Source of the DNA: Pseudomonadota bacterium
GTDB lineage: Bacteria; Pseudomonadota; Gammaproteobacteria; Burkholderiales; Rhodocyclaceae
Assembly (NCBI GenBank): GCA_018241695.1
Contig: JAFEDH010000008.1
Location: forward strand, 62,001-126,000
Length of the DNA stretch: 64,000 nt
Reading direction: 5' to 3'
In this document: positions 10,145-19,094 of the stretch, piece after piece
Numbering within the stretch: the stretch's first letter is position 1
Layout: the number at the start of each line of letters is the position of its first letter
Program-made: the position numbers and the translations under genes
The notes under the pieces: model-generated
Databases searched by the model: none
Told to the model about the DNA's origin: nothing
Seen by the model: the letters and a program-made list of their open reading frames with translations, nothing else

Positions 10145-13100
10145 TTATTGGCGGACGATGGCTTCGATCATTTTCCCGAACTCCGCCTCGACCTTTCTGG
10201 CGAAATCATCCTGCATCCGGAACACGTCGGTGAATTCGGCGAAGGCCCAGCGGCCATGGGTGCCGAGGTGATTGACGCCGGGCACCCAGTAGGTGTCCAT
10301 GGTCGATTTCTTCTCTTTGGCGTCCTCGCGCCGGTAGCCCTTGATCTCGACGACGAGATGTAGCGGGTCGTCCGGGCCATGGCCGTCGTCCACCAGCACG
10401 ATGAAGTCGGGCAGGTAGGTGCGCGTTTCGGAACCGTAGCGGTAGGGCACCTCGAAGCCGAGACCGTGGTTCTTCACATAGGCGCGCACCTGCGGATGCG
10501 CTTCGGCCACACGGCAGAATTCGGCTTCCCAGTCGCTGTCGAGCACCACCAAGTTGACGTGGCACTTCGGCGGCGGGCCATCGGTGTACCAGCGATCCGC
10601 TTTGGAGGTATTGAAGCGGACATGGCGCGTCGATCCGCTGGTGTTGTAGGGGTCGAGCAACGCGACGATCGGCTGCCTGCCCATCAGCGCACGGGTGATG
10701 CCGGCATTGATGCGCTCGCAGGCCATGTCGGCCAGCATCTTGTATTTGAGCTGCGCCGGGTAGGTGCTGCCCTTGCAGACCAGATGCGCATCGAGCCATT
10801 CGCGGACGATGCGCTTGAGCTGGCCGAACAGGTGAAGCCGCGGCTCGCCATCGTCGTCGCGGAACCGGCTCAGCAGCAGATGCGAGGTCAGCTCGTAGAT
10901 CACCTGGGATTGCCGCACCTCCCCGGTGTGGGCCAGGTTGAGATCGACCGGTGCGCCGATGATGCCGGAATTGCGCGTCTCGGTGGCGCCGACCATTTCC
11001 GGGTTGAGCTCCAGCGTGGAATCGTCGTTGAACTCCGCGGTCAATCGTTCTTCGGGCAATTCGGCGCGATAGCCTTGCACGCGCGGGAACGAGATTTCCA
11101 GCGCATCGCGCTCCGGCCGCATCGCCCTGACCTGGATGGTTTCGCGCGGTTTCTGCGGCGGGGCGATGACCGGCTTGGCGTTGAAATCGAAGGGAATGCC
11201 GAGCACATCGGCGTACTCGACGTTGAACAGGCCATCTTCGTTGAGGTCGTAGGACTGGCGGCGCAGGGCGCGACCGATCACCTGCTCGCACAGCAGTTGC
11301 GTGCCGAAGGCGCGAATGCCGAGCACGTGGGTGACGGTATTGGCGTCCCAGCCTTCGGTGAGCATGGAGACGGATACCACGCAGCGAATCGAATCTCCCA
11401 GGCGCCCCGCTTTGCCGACGGTATTCATCGCTTCGCGCAGCAGATCCTGATCCGTCATGTTCTCCCCGGCATGTGCATCGCCCGTGCGCTCGACGACTTC
11501 GCGCCGGAAGCGGGCAATCTCGTCGGCGGCCAGGGTGTGGAAGGCATCGTCCAGCGCCTCGCCGGATTCCAGTTGCTCGCTGTCGATCAGCAGGGTACGC
11601 GGGCGGCCGAGCGGATTGCCGTGCTCGTCATGGTTGCGGAACAGGGGCAGGCGCCCGTATTCGAGTTGCGACGTGCCGTTCTTGTCGGTGCGTTGAAAGC
11701 CGGAGATGTAGTCGTAGACCAGCTTGGAGGCCGAGGTGTTGTTGCAGACGATGATGAAGCACGGCGGAACGGAAATTTTTTCCTTCGCCCAGAGCGCGTA
11801 GGTTTTCTCGTAGTGGCCGTAGAGTGCTTCCAGAGCGGTTTGCAGTTGCGGCGGCAGATTGAGCGGATTGAGCCCGTCGGCCTTGTTGCGCCCCTTTTTC
11901 GGCATCTTGTCCCGGATGTGTTCCCACAGGTTGCGGAACATGGGCATTTCGTTGCCGGGGATGTTGTCCGCCACCGGCACGCGCGGCAGCTTGACGATGC
12001 CGCATTCGATGGCGTCCATCAGCGAGAAGTCGCTCATCGTCCAGGAGAACAGCGTGCCTTCGGGGTAGCCCGAACCGCGCAGGAAAAACGGCGTGGCGGA
12101 GAGGTCAATGACACGGCTCAGGCCCAGCTTGCGGTTGACCGCTTCGAGGCCGGAAATCCACAGACGGGCGGCCTCGTTGTTCTTCTCGGCCTCGGCCTTG
12201 TCTTCGCCTTTCAGTTCCTCGTCGTTGGTTCCCTGCTGTTTCTCGCGGTAGCAGTGATGCGCCTCGTCGTTGATGGCGAGGATGTTCTTCATGCCCATCA
12301 GCTCGGGCATCACGCGCTGGAGCATCTGGCCTTCGGTTTCGGTGGTGACGATGTCGTCGCCGGTGCGGCCCTTGAGCAGTTGCCGCCCGCCTTTGGAAAT
12401 GTCGATGCGTTCGCGCCGCTTGAAGGCGTGATAGTTGGTGATGACGATCTTGGCGCGTCCCAGATCATCAAGCATGTCGCCCGGCACCAGTTCGCGTTCC
12501 CTGTAGTAGCTGTCCGGATCGTGGGGCTGGAGCACGCGCAGGCGATCCCTGATGGTGAGGCCTGGCGCGCAGATCAGGAAGCCGCGCGTGAATTGCCTGC
12601 TGGCCGGACGGCGCACGGCGTTGAGGGTCTGCCAGGCGATGAGCATGGCCATCACCGTCGTTTTGCCCGCCCCGGTGGCCAGCTTGAGGGAAAGCCGCAG
12701 CAACTCCGGATTGGCTTCCTTGTTGGCGGCGGCCAGGTGATCGAGCAGCCGTTTGCCGTGCCTGGTGGCCGGCGCGACTTCGGTCAGCCAGATGGCCGTC
12801 TCGACCGCCTCGACCTGACAAAAGAAGGGGCGCACGCCATTGAACCTGTGGTGGCGCCAGTGCTGAAGGAGTCGCGCCGTTTCGGGCGTGACCTGCCACT
12901 GGTCCGGATTCGGCAGGGCACGCCAGGCATCGACATGGCCGCGGACCTCGTTGATGATCGAGGTCGGATCGTACTGTTGATCCTTGGTAGACAGGCCCGC
13001 GCCTTCGTCAAACACGAAGCCTTCCTGCTTCTGGGTTTTCTTCTGTTTCTTCGGTTTCGGGATCGGCGTAATGAAATCGGCCCGGCGCCGTGTTTCGAGG

Positions 13101-13201
13101 ATTTGCTGCGTCGGCTGCCCCGATTCATCCAGCTCCCAGTGCCGGGACGGACGTTCATACGGGGAATTCAGGATCGGATGATCGAAAAATGGATTCGACA
13201 T
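10145..13201 (-). CDS. Res-like type III restriction helicase-endonuclease
   Basis: A 1018-residue SF2 helicase fused to a nuclease, the restriction subunit partner of the methyltransferase downstream. Seen are Walker A (ATGAGKTT near residue 175), the DEAH box in AINDEAHHCYRE, motif III SATPFF, and motif VI QVIGRALRR. A C-terminal PD-(D/E)XK nuclease core is also present (LPDFIVLVDDG followed by LVVEIKGYRRED). It is the first gene of the operon res-fic-mod. Family knowledge: such enzymes translocate on DNA using ATP and cut unmodified DNA. Start chosen at the only ATG before the conserved N-terminal region. All key motifs appear intact, so the system looks functional. Confidence 0.9.
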   Translation of the reverse strand: MSNPFFDHPILNSPYERPSRHWELDESGQPTQQILETRRRADFITPIPKPKKQKKTQKQEGFVFDEGAGLSTKDQQYDPTSIINEVRGHVDAWRALPNPDQWQVTPETARLLQHWRHHRFNGVRPFFCQVEAVETAIWLTEVAPATRHGKRLLDHLAAANKEANPELLRLSLKLATGAGKTTVMAMLIAWQTLNAVRRPASRQFTRGFLICAPGLTIRDRLRVLQPHDPDSYYRERELVPGDMLDDLGRAKIVITNYHAFKRRERIDISKGGRQLLKGRTGDDIVTTETEGQMLQRVMPELMGMKNILAINDEAHHCYREKQQGTNDEELKGEDKAEAEKNNEAARLWISGLEAVNRKLGLSRVIDLSATPFFLRGSGYPEGTLFSWTMSDFSLMDAIECGIVKLPRVPVADNIPGNEMPMFRNLWEHIRDKMPKKGRNKADGLNPLNLPPQLQTALEALYGHYEKTYALWAKEKISVPPCFIIVCNNTSASKLVYDYISGFQRTDKNGTSQLEYGRLPLFRNHDEHGNPLGRPRTLLIDSEQLESGEALDDAFHTLAADEIARFRREVVERTGDAHAGENMTDQDLLREAMNTVGKAGRLGDSIRCVVSVSMLTEGWDANTVTHVLGIRAFGTQLLCEQVIGRALRRQSYDLNEDGLFNVEYADVLGIPFDFNAKPVIAPPQKPRETIQVRAMRPERDALEISFPRVQGYRAELPEERLTAEFNDDSTLELNPEMVGATETRNSGIIGAPVDLNLAHTGEVRQSQVIYELTSHLLLSRFRDDDGEPRLHLFGQLKRIVREWLDAHLVCKGSTYPAQLKYKMLADMACERINAGITRALMGRQPIVALLDPYNTSGSTRHVRFNTSKADRWYTDGPPPKCHVNLVVLDSDWEAEFCRVAEAHPQVRAYVKNHGLGFEVPYRYGSETRTYLPDFIVLVDDGHGPDDPLHLVVEIKGYRREDAKEKKSTMDTYWVPGVNHLGTHGRWAFAEFTDVFRMQDDFARKVEAEFGKMIEAIVRQ

Positions 13202-13310
13202 GGAGTCAGCCCGGGTTTGGGGTGGCCGTCGTGAAGGATGGCCGCTGCGCGGTATTGTCCGACAAATGACCCATGCAGGCCATTACATTCGCATGAAAGG
13301 CAGGCAGGGC

Positions 13311-14102
13311 TCATTCGTCGCCGAAGCCGGGCGGACGTTTTTCGACGAAGGCCATCACCGCTTCCTGATGCGCGGCGGTGGTGTGGGCGATGGCCTGGAA
13401 GGCGGCCGAGAGTTCGAGCAGCGAATCGAGGCGGGTGTGCTGGCCTTCGCGCAAGAGGCGCTTGGTCATGCGCAGGCTGGCGCCGGGGTTGCGCGCGATG
13501 CGTGCGGCCAGCCGGCTGGCTTCGGGCAGCAGCTGGTCGGCGGGCACCACGCGGGAGACCAGGCCGCAGCGCAGCGCTTCGGCGGCGTCGATCGGGTCGC
13601 CGGTGAAGCTCATTTCCGCCGCCTTCGACAGGCCCACGGCGCGGGGCAGGAGCCAGGCGCCGCCATCGCCGGGGATCAGCCCGATGCGGACGAAGCTCTC
13701 GGCGAAGGTGGCGCTCTCGGCGGCGATGCGGATGTCGCACATGCAGGTGAGATCGCAGCCGGCGCCGACGGCGGGGCCATTCACCGCCGCGATGGTGGGC
13801 ACTTCGAGATGGTAGATGGCCGTGGTCAGGCGCTGGATGCCGTGCTGGTATTCGGGCCGCGTCGCCACGGGCGGGATGTTCTGCTCGAAGTAGCGGCGCA
13901 TGTCTTTCACGTTGCCGCCGGAGGAGAAGACGGGGCCGGTACCGGTGATGATCACGGCGCGCACCGAGGTATCGGCGGCGATGCGCCGGGTGGCGGCGAC
14001 GAATTCATCCACGGCGTTGTTGCCGGTGAGCGCGTTGCGGGTTTCCGGCTGGTTCATCGTCAGGGTGACGATGGCGCCGTCCTGCTGGTAGTCGAGAAAC
14101 AT
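13311..14102 (-). CDS. Crotonase-fold enoyl-CoA hydratase/isomerase-like protein
   Basis: A 263-residue crotonase superfamily protein, last gene of an operon with two acyl-CoA dehydrogenases (11 bp gap). The oxyanion-hole segments are present (FSSGGNVKDM; AAVNGPAVGAGCDLT). The two catalytic glutamates of classical enoyl-CoA hydratase are not conserved, however. The position after GAGC is Asp117, and the second is Phe137 (in FAESFVRIGLIPGDGG). It may therefore be an isomerase, a retro-aldol or decarboxylase-type crotonase, or a hydratase with altered chemistry. The ATG was chosen because an upstream extension would run through the preceding gene in another frame. Confidence 0.85.
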   Translation of the reverse strand: MFLDYQQDGAIVTLTMNQPETRNALTGNNAVDEFVAATRRIAADTSVRAVIITGTGPVFSSGGNVKDMRRYFEQNIPPVATRPEYQHGIQRLTTAIYHLEVPTIAAVNGPAVGAGCDLTCMCDIRIAAESATFAESFVRIGLIPGDGGAWLLPRAVGLSKAAEMSFTGDPIDAAEALRCGLVSRVVPADQLLPEASRLAARIARNPGASLRMTKRLLREGQHTRLDSLLELSAAFQAIAHTTAAHQEAVMAFVEKRPPGFGDE

Positions 14103-14113
14103 GGGGTCGATCC

Positions 14114-15154
14114 TTATGCGGTTTCGTGGAAGAGGGCGCTGCGCATGAAGTCCAGCGCGGACTGGTTGCCGGCGAGCAGGGCGCGGCCGAGCCGGCCCTG
14201 CCAGTAGCGTTCGGAGCCGTGGTCGGTGCGCCATTCGAGCAGGCGCCGGGTGTAGAGCTGAAGATCGTGCTCGGCGGTGATGCCCATTGCGCCGTGCACC
14301 GCGTGGGCGATGGCGCAGACTTCCGCCGCCGCTTCGCTGGCGCGGGCCTTGCCCGCGCCGATGGCGAGCGGATCGGGCGCGCACGGATCGCCGCGGCAGG
14401 CCAGCCGGCCCGCCATGTCCATGGCGCAGACCTGCTCGGCCATGACGCTGATCTGCTGCTGGATGGCCTGGAATTTCCCGATCGGCTTGCCGAACTGCTG
14501 GCGCGTGCCGGCATGTTCGAGCGTCATTTCCAGCGCGCGCCGGGCGGCGCCGGCCAGCTGCACCGTGGCGATCAGTGCGCCCAGGGGCCACAGCGCATCG
14601 GCCGCGACATGGACCCTCCGGGCGGCGGCCCTGTCCCATGTGTAGCGGGCGCGCAGGTTGGTGGCGGCGTGTGTGTCGTGGTGCGTGTCCGGGTGCGCAT
14701 CCTGCCGTGCCTCCTGTTGCCGGGCGCGGGCGGTGGGCAGCAGGGCTACACCTTCCGGCAGCGCCGCCAGCACCCAGCCGGCGACACGGCCGCAGGGGAT
14801 GTCGGGCACCGTGATGCAGCCATCGTGCAGTATCGCCGGCGTGCCGGCCAGGGTGATGAAGCCCGTGGGTACTTCATCACCTCCCGCGCGCAGCAGGGCG
14901 CGGGCGATGGTGGTGGCGGCGACGGGGGCGGGCACGGCGCGGTAGCCGCACTGGTGGAGCAGCGGATGCACGGCGGCGAGATCGAGCCCCGCGCCGCCGT
15001 GCGCTTCGCTGACGAGCGCATCGAGAAAGCCCGATGCCTCCAGCGCGGCATACAGGGCGCCGGCATCCTGGCCGGCTTCGATGGCGCGGACGGTGGCGGG
15101 AGTGACGTGTTGTTCCAGCAGGCGCTGGATGGCATCGGCGAAAAGGGTATCCAT
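14114..15154 (-). CDS. Acyl-CoA dehydrogenase-like subunit (short)
   Basis: A 346-residue acyl-CoA dehydrogenase family protein, shorter than the usual 380. An N-terminal helical domain (FADAIQRLLEQHV, then VSEAHGGAGLDLAAVHPLL) precedes a C-terminal FAD-binding helical domain with GTRQQFGKPIGKFQAIQQQI. The beta-sheet middle domain looks reduced. Pairing of a short and a normal-length acyl-CoA dehydrogenase gene (12 bp apart) resembles heteromeric alpha2beta2 dehydrogenases known from steroid side-chain and ring catabolism. That substrate is inference by analogy only. A His/Asp-rich stretch (DAHPDTHHDTHAATN) in the middle is odd and may be a surface loop. Confidence 0.85.
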   Translation of the reverse strand: MDTLFADAIQRLLEQHVTPATVRAIEAGQDAGALYAALEASGFLDALVSEAHGGAGLDLAAVHPLLHQCGYRAVPAPVAATTIARALLRAGGDEVPTGFITLAGTPAILHDGCITVPDIPCGRVAGWVLAALPEGVALLPTARARQQEARQDAHPDTHHDTHAATNLRARYTWDRAAARRVHVAADALWPLGALIATVQLAGAARRALEMTLEHAGTRQQFGKPIGKFQAIQQQISVMAEQVCAMDMAGRLACRGDPCAPDPLAIGAGKARASEAAAEVCAIAHAVHGAMGITAEHDLQLYTRRLLEWRTDHGSERYWQGRLGRALLAGNQSALDFMRSALFHETA

Positions 15155-15166
15155 ATCGGTGCGGGT

Positions 15167-16315
15167 TCAGCGCAGGCCCAGGCCGCGGGCGATCATGCCG
15201 CGCAGGATCTCGCGCGTGCCGCCCCGGAGCGAGAAGGAAGGGCAGATTTGCGAGACATAGGCGACGGTCCGGAGCAGGGATTCGGGGGCGATGAGATCGG
15301 GGTTGCCGGCGATGGCGTCGGCGATGACGCGGGGAATCTCCTGCTCCAGTGCCGTGCCCAGATCCTTGACCAGGGCCGCGAGGGTGACCGGGTTTTCCCC
15401 GGCTTCCAGCTTCGCGGTGACGGCGATGGAAAGGGCGCGCAGCACCGCCAGATGGGCGACGATGCGGCCCGCCAGCGTCACGGCCCATTCTTCCGGCGCG
15501 GGCAGGGTGCGCAGCCATTGCAGCCAGGTATCGAAGACGATGATGGAGGAATAGATGCGCTCCGGCCCGCTGCGCTCGAAGGCGAGCTCGGCGTTAACCT
15601 GTTCCCAGCCGGCGCCTTCCTCGCCGATCAGGGCGTCTTCGGCCAGCGCGACATCGTCGAAGAACACTTCGCTGAAATGGGCATCGCCCGCGAGATCGAC
15701 GATGGGGCGCACCGTCACGCCGGGCAGGGAAAGATCCACGATGAACTGGGAAAGCCCCTGCTGGCGATCCGCCGCGGTGCCCGTGGTGCGCACCAGCGCG
15801 ATCAGGTAGTGCGCGTGCTGGGCGTGGGTGGTCCAGATCTTCTGGCCCGTGAGCTGCCAGCCGCTGTCGGTGCGGATCGCCTTGCTGCGCACGCTGGCCA
15901 GGTCGGAGCCCGCGCCGGGTTCGCTCATGCCGATGCCGAAGAAGGCCTCGCCGCGGCAGATGCGCGGCAGATAGAAGGCTTTCTGTTGCGGCGTGCCGTA
16001 GCGGTGGATCAGGGGGCCGCTCTGGCGGTCGGCGATCCAGTGCGCCGCAACCGGGGCGCCCCGGGCCAGCAGTTCTTCCACCACCACGAAACGGTCGAAT
16101 GCGCCCAGCCCGGCGCCGCCCCATTCCCTGGGCAGGGTGAGGCCGACCAGGCCCTCGCGGGCCAGCGCGCGGCTGAATCCGGCATCGAAACCCATCCACG
16201 AACGCGCCCGCACCTGCGGCGGAACCGACGCCATGCGCGTGTCGAGAAAGGCGCGCAGTTTCGCGCGCAGGGACTCGGTCCCGGCCGGCAGCCGGGACAG
16301 GGTCAGGGCATCCAT
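15167..16315 (-). CDS. Acyl-CoA dehydrogenase
   Basis: A 382-residue FAD-dependent acyl-CoA dehydrogenase, first gene of the acyl-CoA catabolic operon. Visible are GLTLPREWGGAG in the N-terminal domain, the FAD/substrate signature GIGMSEPGAGSDLASVRS, then GQKIWTTHAQHAHY in the middle domain. The C-terminal SLRGGTREILRGMIARGLGL carries the GGTxEI-type motif. It oxidises the alpha-beta bond of an acyl-CoA and passes electrons to ETF. The ATG at 16315 begins the conserved MDALTLSRLP segment; a longer upstream extension runs into unrelated composition. It probably forms a complex with the short paralogue downstream. Substrate unknown. Confidence 0.92.
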   Translation of the reverse strand: MDALTLSRLPAGTESLRAKLRAFLDTRMASVPPQVRARSWMGFDAGFSRALAREGLVGLTLPREWGGAGLGAFDRFVVVEELLARGAPVAAHWIADRQSGPLIHRYGTPQQKAFYLPRICRGEAFFGIGMSEPGAGSDLASVRSKAIRTDSGWQLTGQKIWTTHAQHAHYLIALVRTTGTAADRQQGLSQFIVDLSLPGVTVRPIVDLAGDAHFSEVFFDDVALAEDALIGEEGAGWEQVNAELAFERSGPERIYSSIIVFDTWLQWLRTLPAPEEWAVTLAGRIVAHLAVLRALSIAVTAKLEAGENPVTLAALVKDLGTALEQEIPRVIADAIAGNPDLIAPESLLRTVAYVSQICPSFSLRGGTREILRGMIARGLGLR

Positions 16316-16545
16316 GGTGTTTCCCTCCGGTTTCCTGGTTTTTTCTGATGGCGTGTCCGTGGCTGTCGCACCACTCGCAGCACGCTTTTTATTTGTTTCT
16401 CCGCTCGCGGCGGAAACTCTCCCCGCCGATTCTATCCGTCGCTGCCTGTCCGGCGTCTCGCGGGGGATTTTTGAATCCGCGATGGGCCATGGCGCTGGAG
16501 GGTGGCGCGCAACAGGCCCCCGGCACGCGCAATCCTCGCAATCCT

Positions 16546-17181
16546 TCAGGACGTGATTCGGCCCATGGAGCTTGCGGCTTCCTCGCGTCGCACCATCCAC
16601 CACGCCACCTGCATCAGCCAGACCAGCGCCAGCACGGCCGCCACGCCGACCAGCCAGGCGCCCAGCCGGGCCTGATCGTCCTGCAGATAGGCATTGCACA
16701 GGCGCAGGGGCGAGTCGATGTAGAGCTGGCCCACCACCACCATCATGGGCAGCACATTGCCGAGAAAGAAGCCCTGCACCACCAGCCCGGCCACGCCCCA
16801 GGAGGCACGCAGGGCCGCCCCCGCGAACAGCAGCGCGGCGCATTTGTCGATCTCCACGGCGGGGTCGCGCAGCGCCAGATCCAGCACGCGCGGCACCATG
16901 AGCACGGCCAGCACCACCCCTACGCCCACCAGTCCGCTGATGCCGTGGGCATTCCAGCGCGCCGCGCCGGCGTGCCAGCGGGGCGGCAGGGCAGCCAGCG
17001 CCAGCGCTCCCGTCAGCATCCACAGCGGGTACTGCACGAGCATGTGGCGCCACATGGTGGCCTCCATCCAGGCGCGTGGAACGGGCCACGCCAGCAGCAG
17101 GCCGAGAACCAGCGCCGCCAGGCTCTGCCACAAGGGCGCACGCAGGGCCGCCAGATACCGGGAGGATGCGTGCCGAATCAT
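16546..17181 (-). CDS. Unknown six-helix membrane protein in oxidase operon
   Basis: A 211-residue protein with about six hydrophobic helices (for example SLAALVLGLLLAWPVP, VGVGVVLAVLMVPRVLDL and WLVGVAAVLALVWLMQVAWW). Its ATG overlaps the stop of the SCO gene by four bases, so it is the last gene of the oxidase operon. I do not recognise it with confidence. The stretch MWRHMLVQYPLWMLTGAL faintly recalls the CtaG-type copper-chaperone membrane proteins, and the company of an SCO protein would fit, but this is speculation. No cofactor motif (CxxCH, CxxxC) is present. A role in oxidase assembly is inferred from context only. Confidence 0.7.
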   Translation of the reverse strand: MIRHASSRYLAALRAPLWQSLAALVLGLLLAWPVPRAWMEATMWRHMLVQYPLWMLTGALALAALPPRWHAGAARWNAHGISGLVGVGVVLAVLMVPRVLDLALRDPAVEIDKCAALLFAGAALRASWGVAGLVVQGFFLGNVLPMMVVVGQLYIDSPLRLCNAYLQDDQARLGAWLVGVAAVLALVWLMQVAWWMVRREEAASSMGRITS

Positions 17182-17837
17182 AATGTGCCCATTGTGCCCG
17201 CGTGGGTGTCCGCGTGTGCGTCCGTGCGCGCCAGATGACGGGCGTAATCCAGCGCCAGCTGCTGCTCGGCCAGATCGAAAATCCGCACCAGACGCGCATG
17301 GGCATCGAACACCAGGAGCGCGGCATTGTGTTCGTAGTCGCCCCGGTCATCGGGCACCACCACCACGCCCAGACGCCGCAGCAGGGTTTCCTGCTGCTGT
17401 TCATCGGGCACGCGCACAAAACGCCAGACGGACGGATCGGCCCGCAGGCTGCGTGCGTAGGCCCGCAAGGCCGCCGGATCGTCGTGCGCGCCGTCAAAAC
17501 TGATGGACAGCAGGCGCACGCCGGGATTGGGCCGGTCGCGCAAGGCTGCCTGCAATTGCTGGAAGCTGCTGCCCAGCGAGAGGCACACGGTCTGGCAGCG
17601 GGTGTAGAAGAAATCGGCCAGCGTCACGCCGCCACCTTCCGACAGCAGCGCAGGCAGGTCGTGCGCCGCCACGCCCGGCCCCTGTACCACGACGGCGGGG
17701 GCGGGCAGGGGATGCAGGGCGACTTCCAGTCGACGCGCGCCTTCGTCGGTCCAGACCTGGAAATCGCGGGTCAGCCAGTGGGCCGACGCGTAGCCGCCCA
17801 GCAGCAGCAGCACACTGAGCAGGGCGGTGCGCAGCAT
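17178..17837 (-). CDS. SCO1/SenC family copper chaperone
   Basis: A 219-residue SCO-family protein with an N-terminal membrane anchor/signal (LLSVLLLLGGYASAHWL) and a thioredoxin-like domain. Copper-binding residues are visible: the C-x3-C motif in FFYTRCQTVCLSLG and the distal His in DYEHNAALLVFD. SCO proteins deliver copper to, or reduce thiols in, haem-copper oxidases at the outer face of the membrane. The gene is 14 bp downstream of a cytochrome c gene and overlaps the next membrane-protein gene by four bases. Context points to assembly of the cbb3-like oxidase encoded upstream, although SCO proteins usually serve CuA sites, which this oxidase lacks. Confidence 0.92.
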   Translation of the reverse strand: MLRTALLSVLLLLGGYASAHWLTRDFQVWTDEGARRLEVALHPLPAPAVVVQGPGVAAHDLPALLSEGGGVTLADFFYTRCQTVCLSLGSSFQQLQAALRDRPNPGVRLLSISFDGAHDDPAALRAYARSLRADPSVWRFVRVPDEQQQETLLRRLGVVVVPDDRGDYEHNAALLVFDAHARLVRIFDLAEQQLALDYARHLARTDAHADTHAGTMGTL

Positions 17838-17851
17838 GGGGCGGCCTGCGT

Positions 17852-18454
17852 CTACTTGATCAAGGCCTTGAGCGCCTCGCCGCCTTCAAACGGTGTGGTG
17901 CGGTTGCTCGCCTTGCGTTCCTGGGCGAACAGGTCGCCGGTCACGGCGGGGGCCTTGTTGCTCCAGCTGCCACGGACATAACTCAGCACGGCGGCCAGTT
18001 CTGCATCGGGCAGATCATGAAAGCTGGGCATCGCCCCCTGGTACGTGGCGCCCTTGACGCTGATGGAGCCGGTAATGCCGTGCAGCAGGATATTGGCCAG
18101 GATGCGTGGTTCGCCCTGCACCCACTCCGAACCATCGAGCGGCGGGAACACGCCCGGCAGGCCGCTGCCCGTGGCCTGGTGGCAGGCGGCGCAGCGGGAG
18201 GCGAACACGGCCTGGCCATCGACAGCGGCGCCCGCGGCGCCTGCTGCGGCGGGTGTGGCACCCGCGAGTTCGGCACGGGTGCGCTGGTCGCCATAGGCGG
18301 AAAGGGTCAGGGGTTCGGTGGAGAGAATGTACACCACCGCCCACAGCACCATGCCCAGGGCCACCACCAGAATGGTCAGCGGCATGGGGCGGATGGCTTC
18401 TTCGGGATCTTCGTTTTCGCGCGCCTGTGCGCGGGTTTCCATGTCTTGGCTCAT
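17852..18454 (-). CDS. Membrane-anchored monohaem cytochrome c
   Basis: A 200-residue cytochrome c with one N-terminal transmembrane helix (PLTILVVALGMVLWAVVYIL) and one haem-binding motif CAACH near residue 87. A possible Met ligand lies in GAMPSF. The rest is a class I cytochrome c fold. It occupies the position where a dihaem CcoP would be expected in a cbb3 operon but carries only one haem site. It probably acts as the electron-donating or third subunit of this oxidase. The start at 18454 was chosen because AAAGGACAG lies a few bases upstream; an earlier in-frame start would overlap ccoO. It is followed by the SCO gene after 14 bp. Confidence 0.9.
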   Translation of the reverse strand: MSQDMETRAQARENEDPEEAIRPMPLTILVVALGMVLWAVVYILSTEPLTLSAYGDQRTRAELAGATPAAAGAAGAAVDGQAVFASRCAACHQATGSGLPGVFPPLDGSEWVQGEPRILANILLHGITGSISVKGATYQGAMPSFHDLPDAELAAVLSYVRGSWSNKAPAVTGDLFAQERKASNRTTPFEGGEALKALIK

Positions 18455-18467
18455 GGGGGCTGTCCTT

Positions 18468-19094
18468 TCAGGAAGCGGGCCGCGCGGCTGCGGCGGGCGC
18501 GGCGGCATCGTGCGGCTCGGGGGGCAGCACCGGGTACTCGTGCTTGAGGGACTGCAGGTACTTCACCAGATCCAGCACCTCGGGCTTGGGCACAACGACC
18601 TTTCCGGGCGGCGCCACGCCGGGCGGCAGGTTGAGCGTTTCCTCGTCCGGATCGGCCTTGTCCTTCACCTCGAACAGATAGGGGAAGGAGGGCATGATGG
18701 AACCCGGCACATAGGCGCGCGGCTGGTAGAGATGGCCCAGGTTCCAGTCCTTGCTGGGCTGGCGCACGCCGACGTTGAACAGGTCGGGCCCGGTGCGCAT
18801 GCTGCCCAGCAGGTGGGGACTGTCGTAGTAGTAGTCGCCCGGCACCGAGGCCCGGCCCCAGCCGCGTTTGGCATCGGGGGCGAAGCTCTCGGAACGCGGC
18901 TGCTGGCTGTGGCAGTACATGCAGCCGTTGGCAATGTAGCTGGCGCGCCCGCGTAATTCGGCGCTGGTGTAGGGCTTGAGGCCCTCGGGCGGCTTGACGT
19001 CGCTGACCTGGATGTAGGGGAGGACGACGAGGGCCGAGACGGCGATGGCAAAGGTCACCATCGCGCCCACGGTGAGCTTGACTTCATTCTCCAT
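18468..19094 (-). CDS. ccoO: cbb3-type cytochrome c oxidase subunit II (CcoO-like)
   Basis: A 208-residue monohaem subunit with an N-terminal membrane helix (AMVTFAIAVSALVVLPYIQV) and the motif CMYCHSQQPRSE near residue 58, typical of CcoO. Further conserved CcoO segments are GWGRASVPGDYYYDSPHLLG and RTGPDLFNVG. It transfers electrons to subunit I at the periplasmic face. The gene overlaps the end of ccoN by 11 bp, indicating tight coupling. The C-terminal Ala/Pro-rich tail is ordinary linker-like sequence. No CcoQ gene is present between it and the following cytochrome. Confidence 0.93.
   Translation of the reverse strand: MENEVKLTVGAMVTFAIAVSALVVLPYIQVSDVKPPEGLKPYTSAELRGRASYIANGCMYCHSQQPRSESFAPDAKRGWGRASVPGDYYYDSPHLLGSMRTGPDLFNVGVRQPSKDWNLGHLYQPRAYVPGSIMPSFPYLFEVKDKADPDEETLNLPPGVAPPGKVVVPKPEVLDLVKYLQSLKHEYPVLPPEPHDAAAPAAAARPAS

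Noticed and set aside
10379..13234. Long open frame on the plus strand opposite the Res gene (951 codons)
   Set aside because: It is the antisense shadow of the high-GC res gene, has low-complexity Arg/Gly/Ala-rich translation and no domain; the minus-strand product has full helicase and nuclease motifs.
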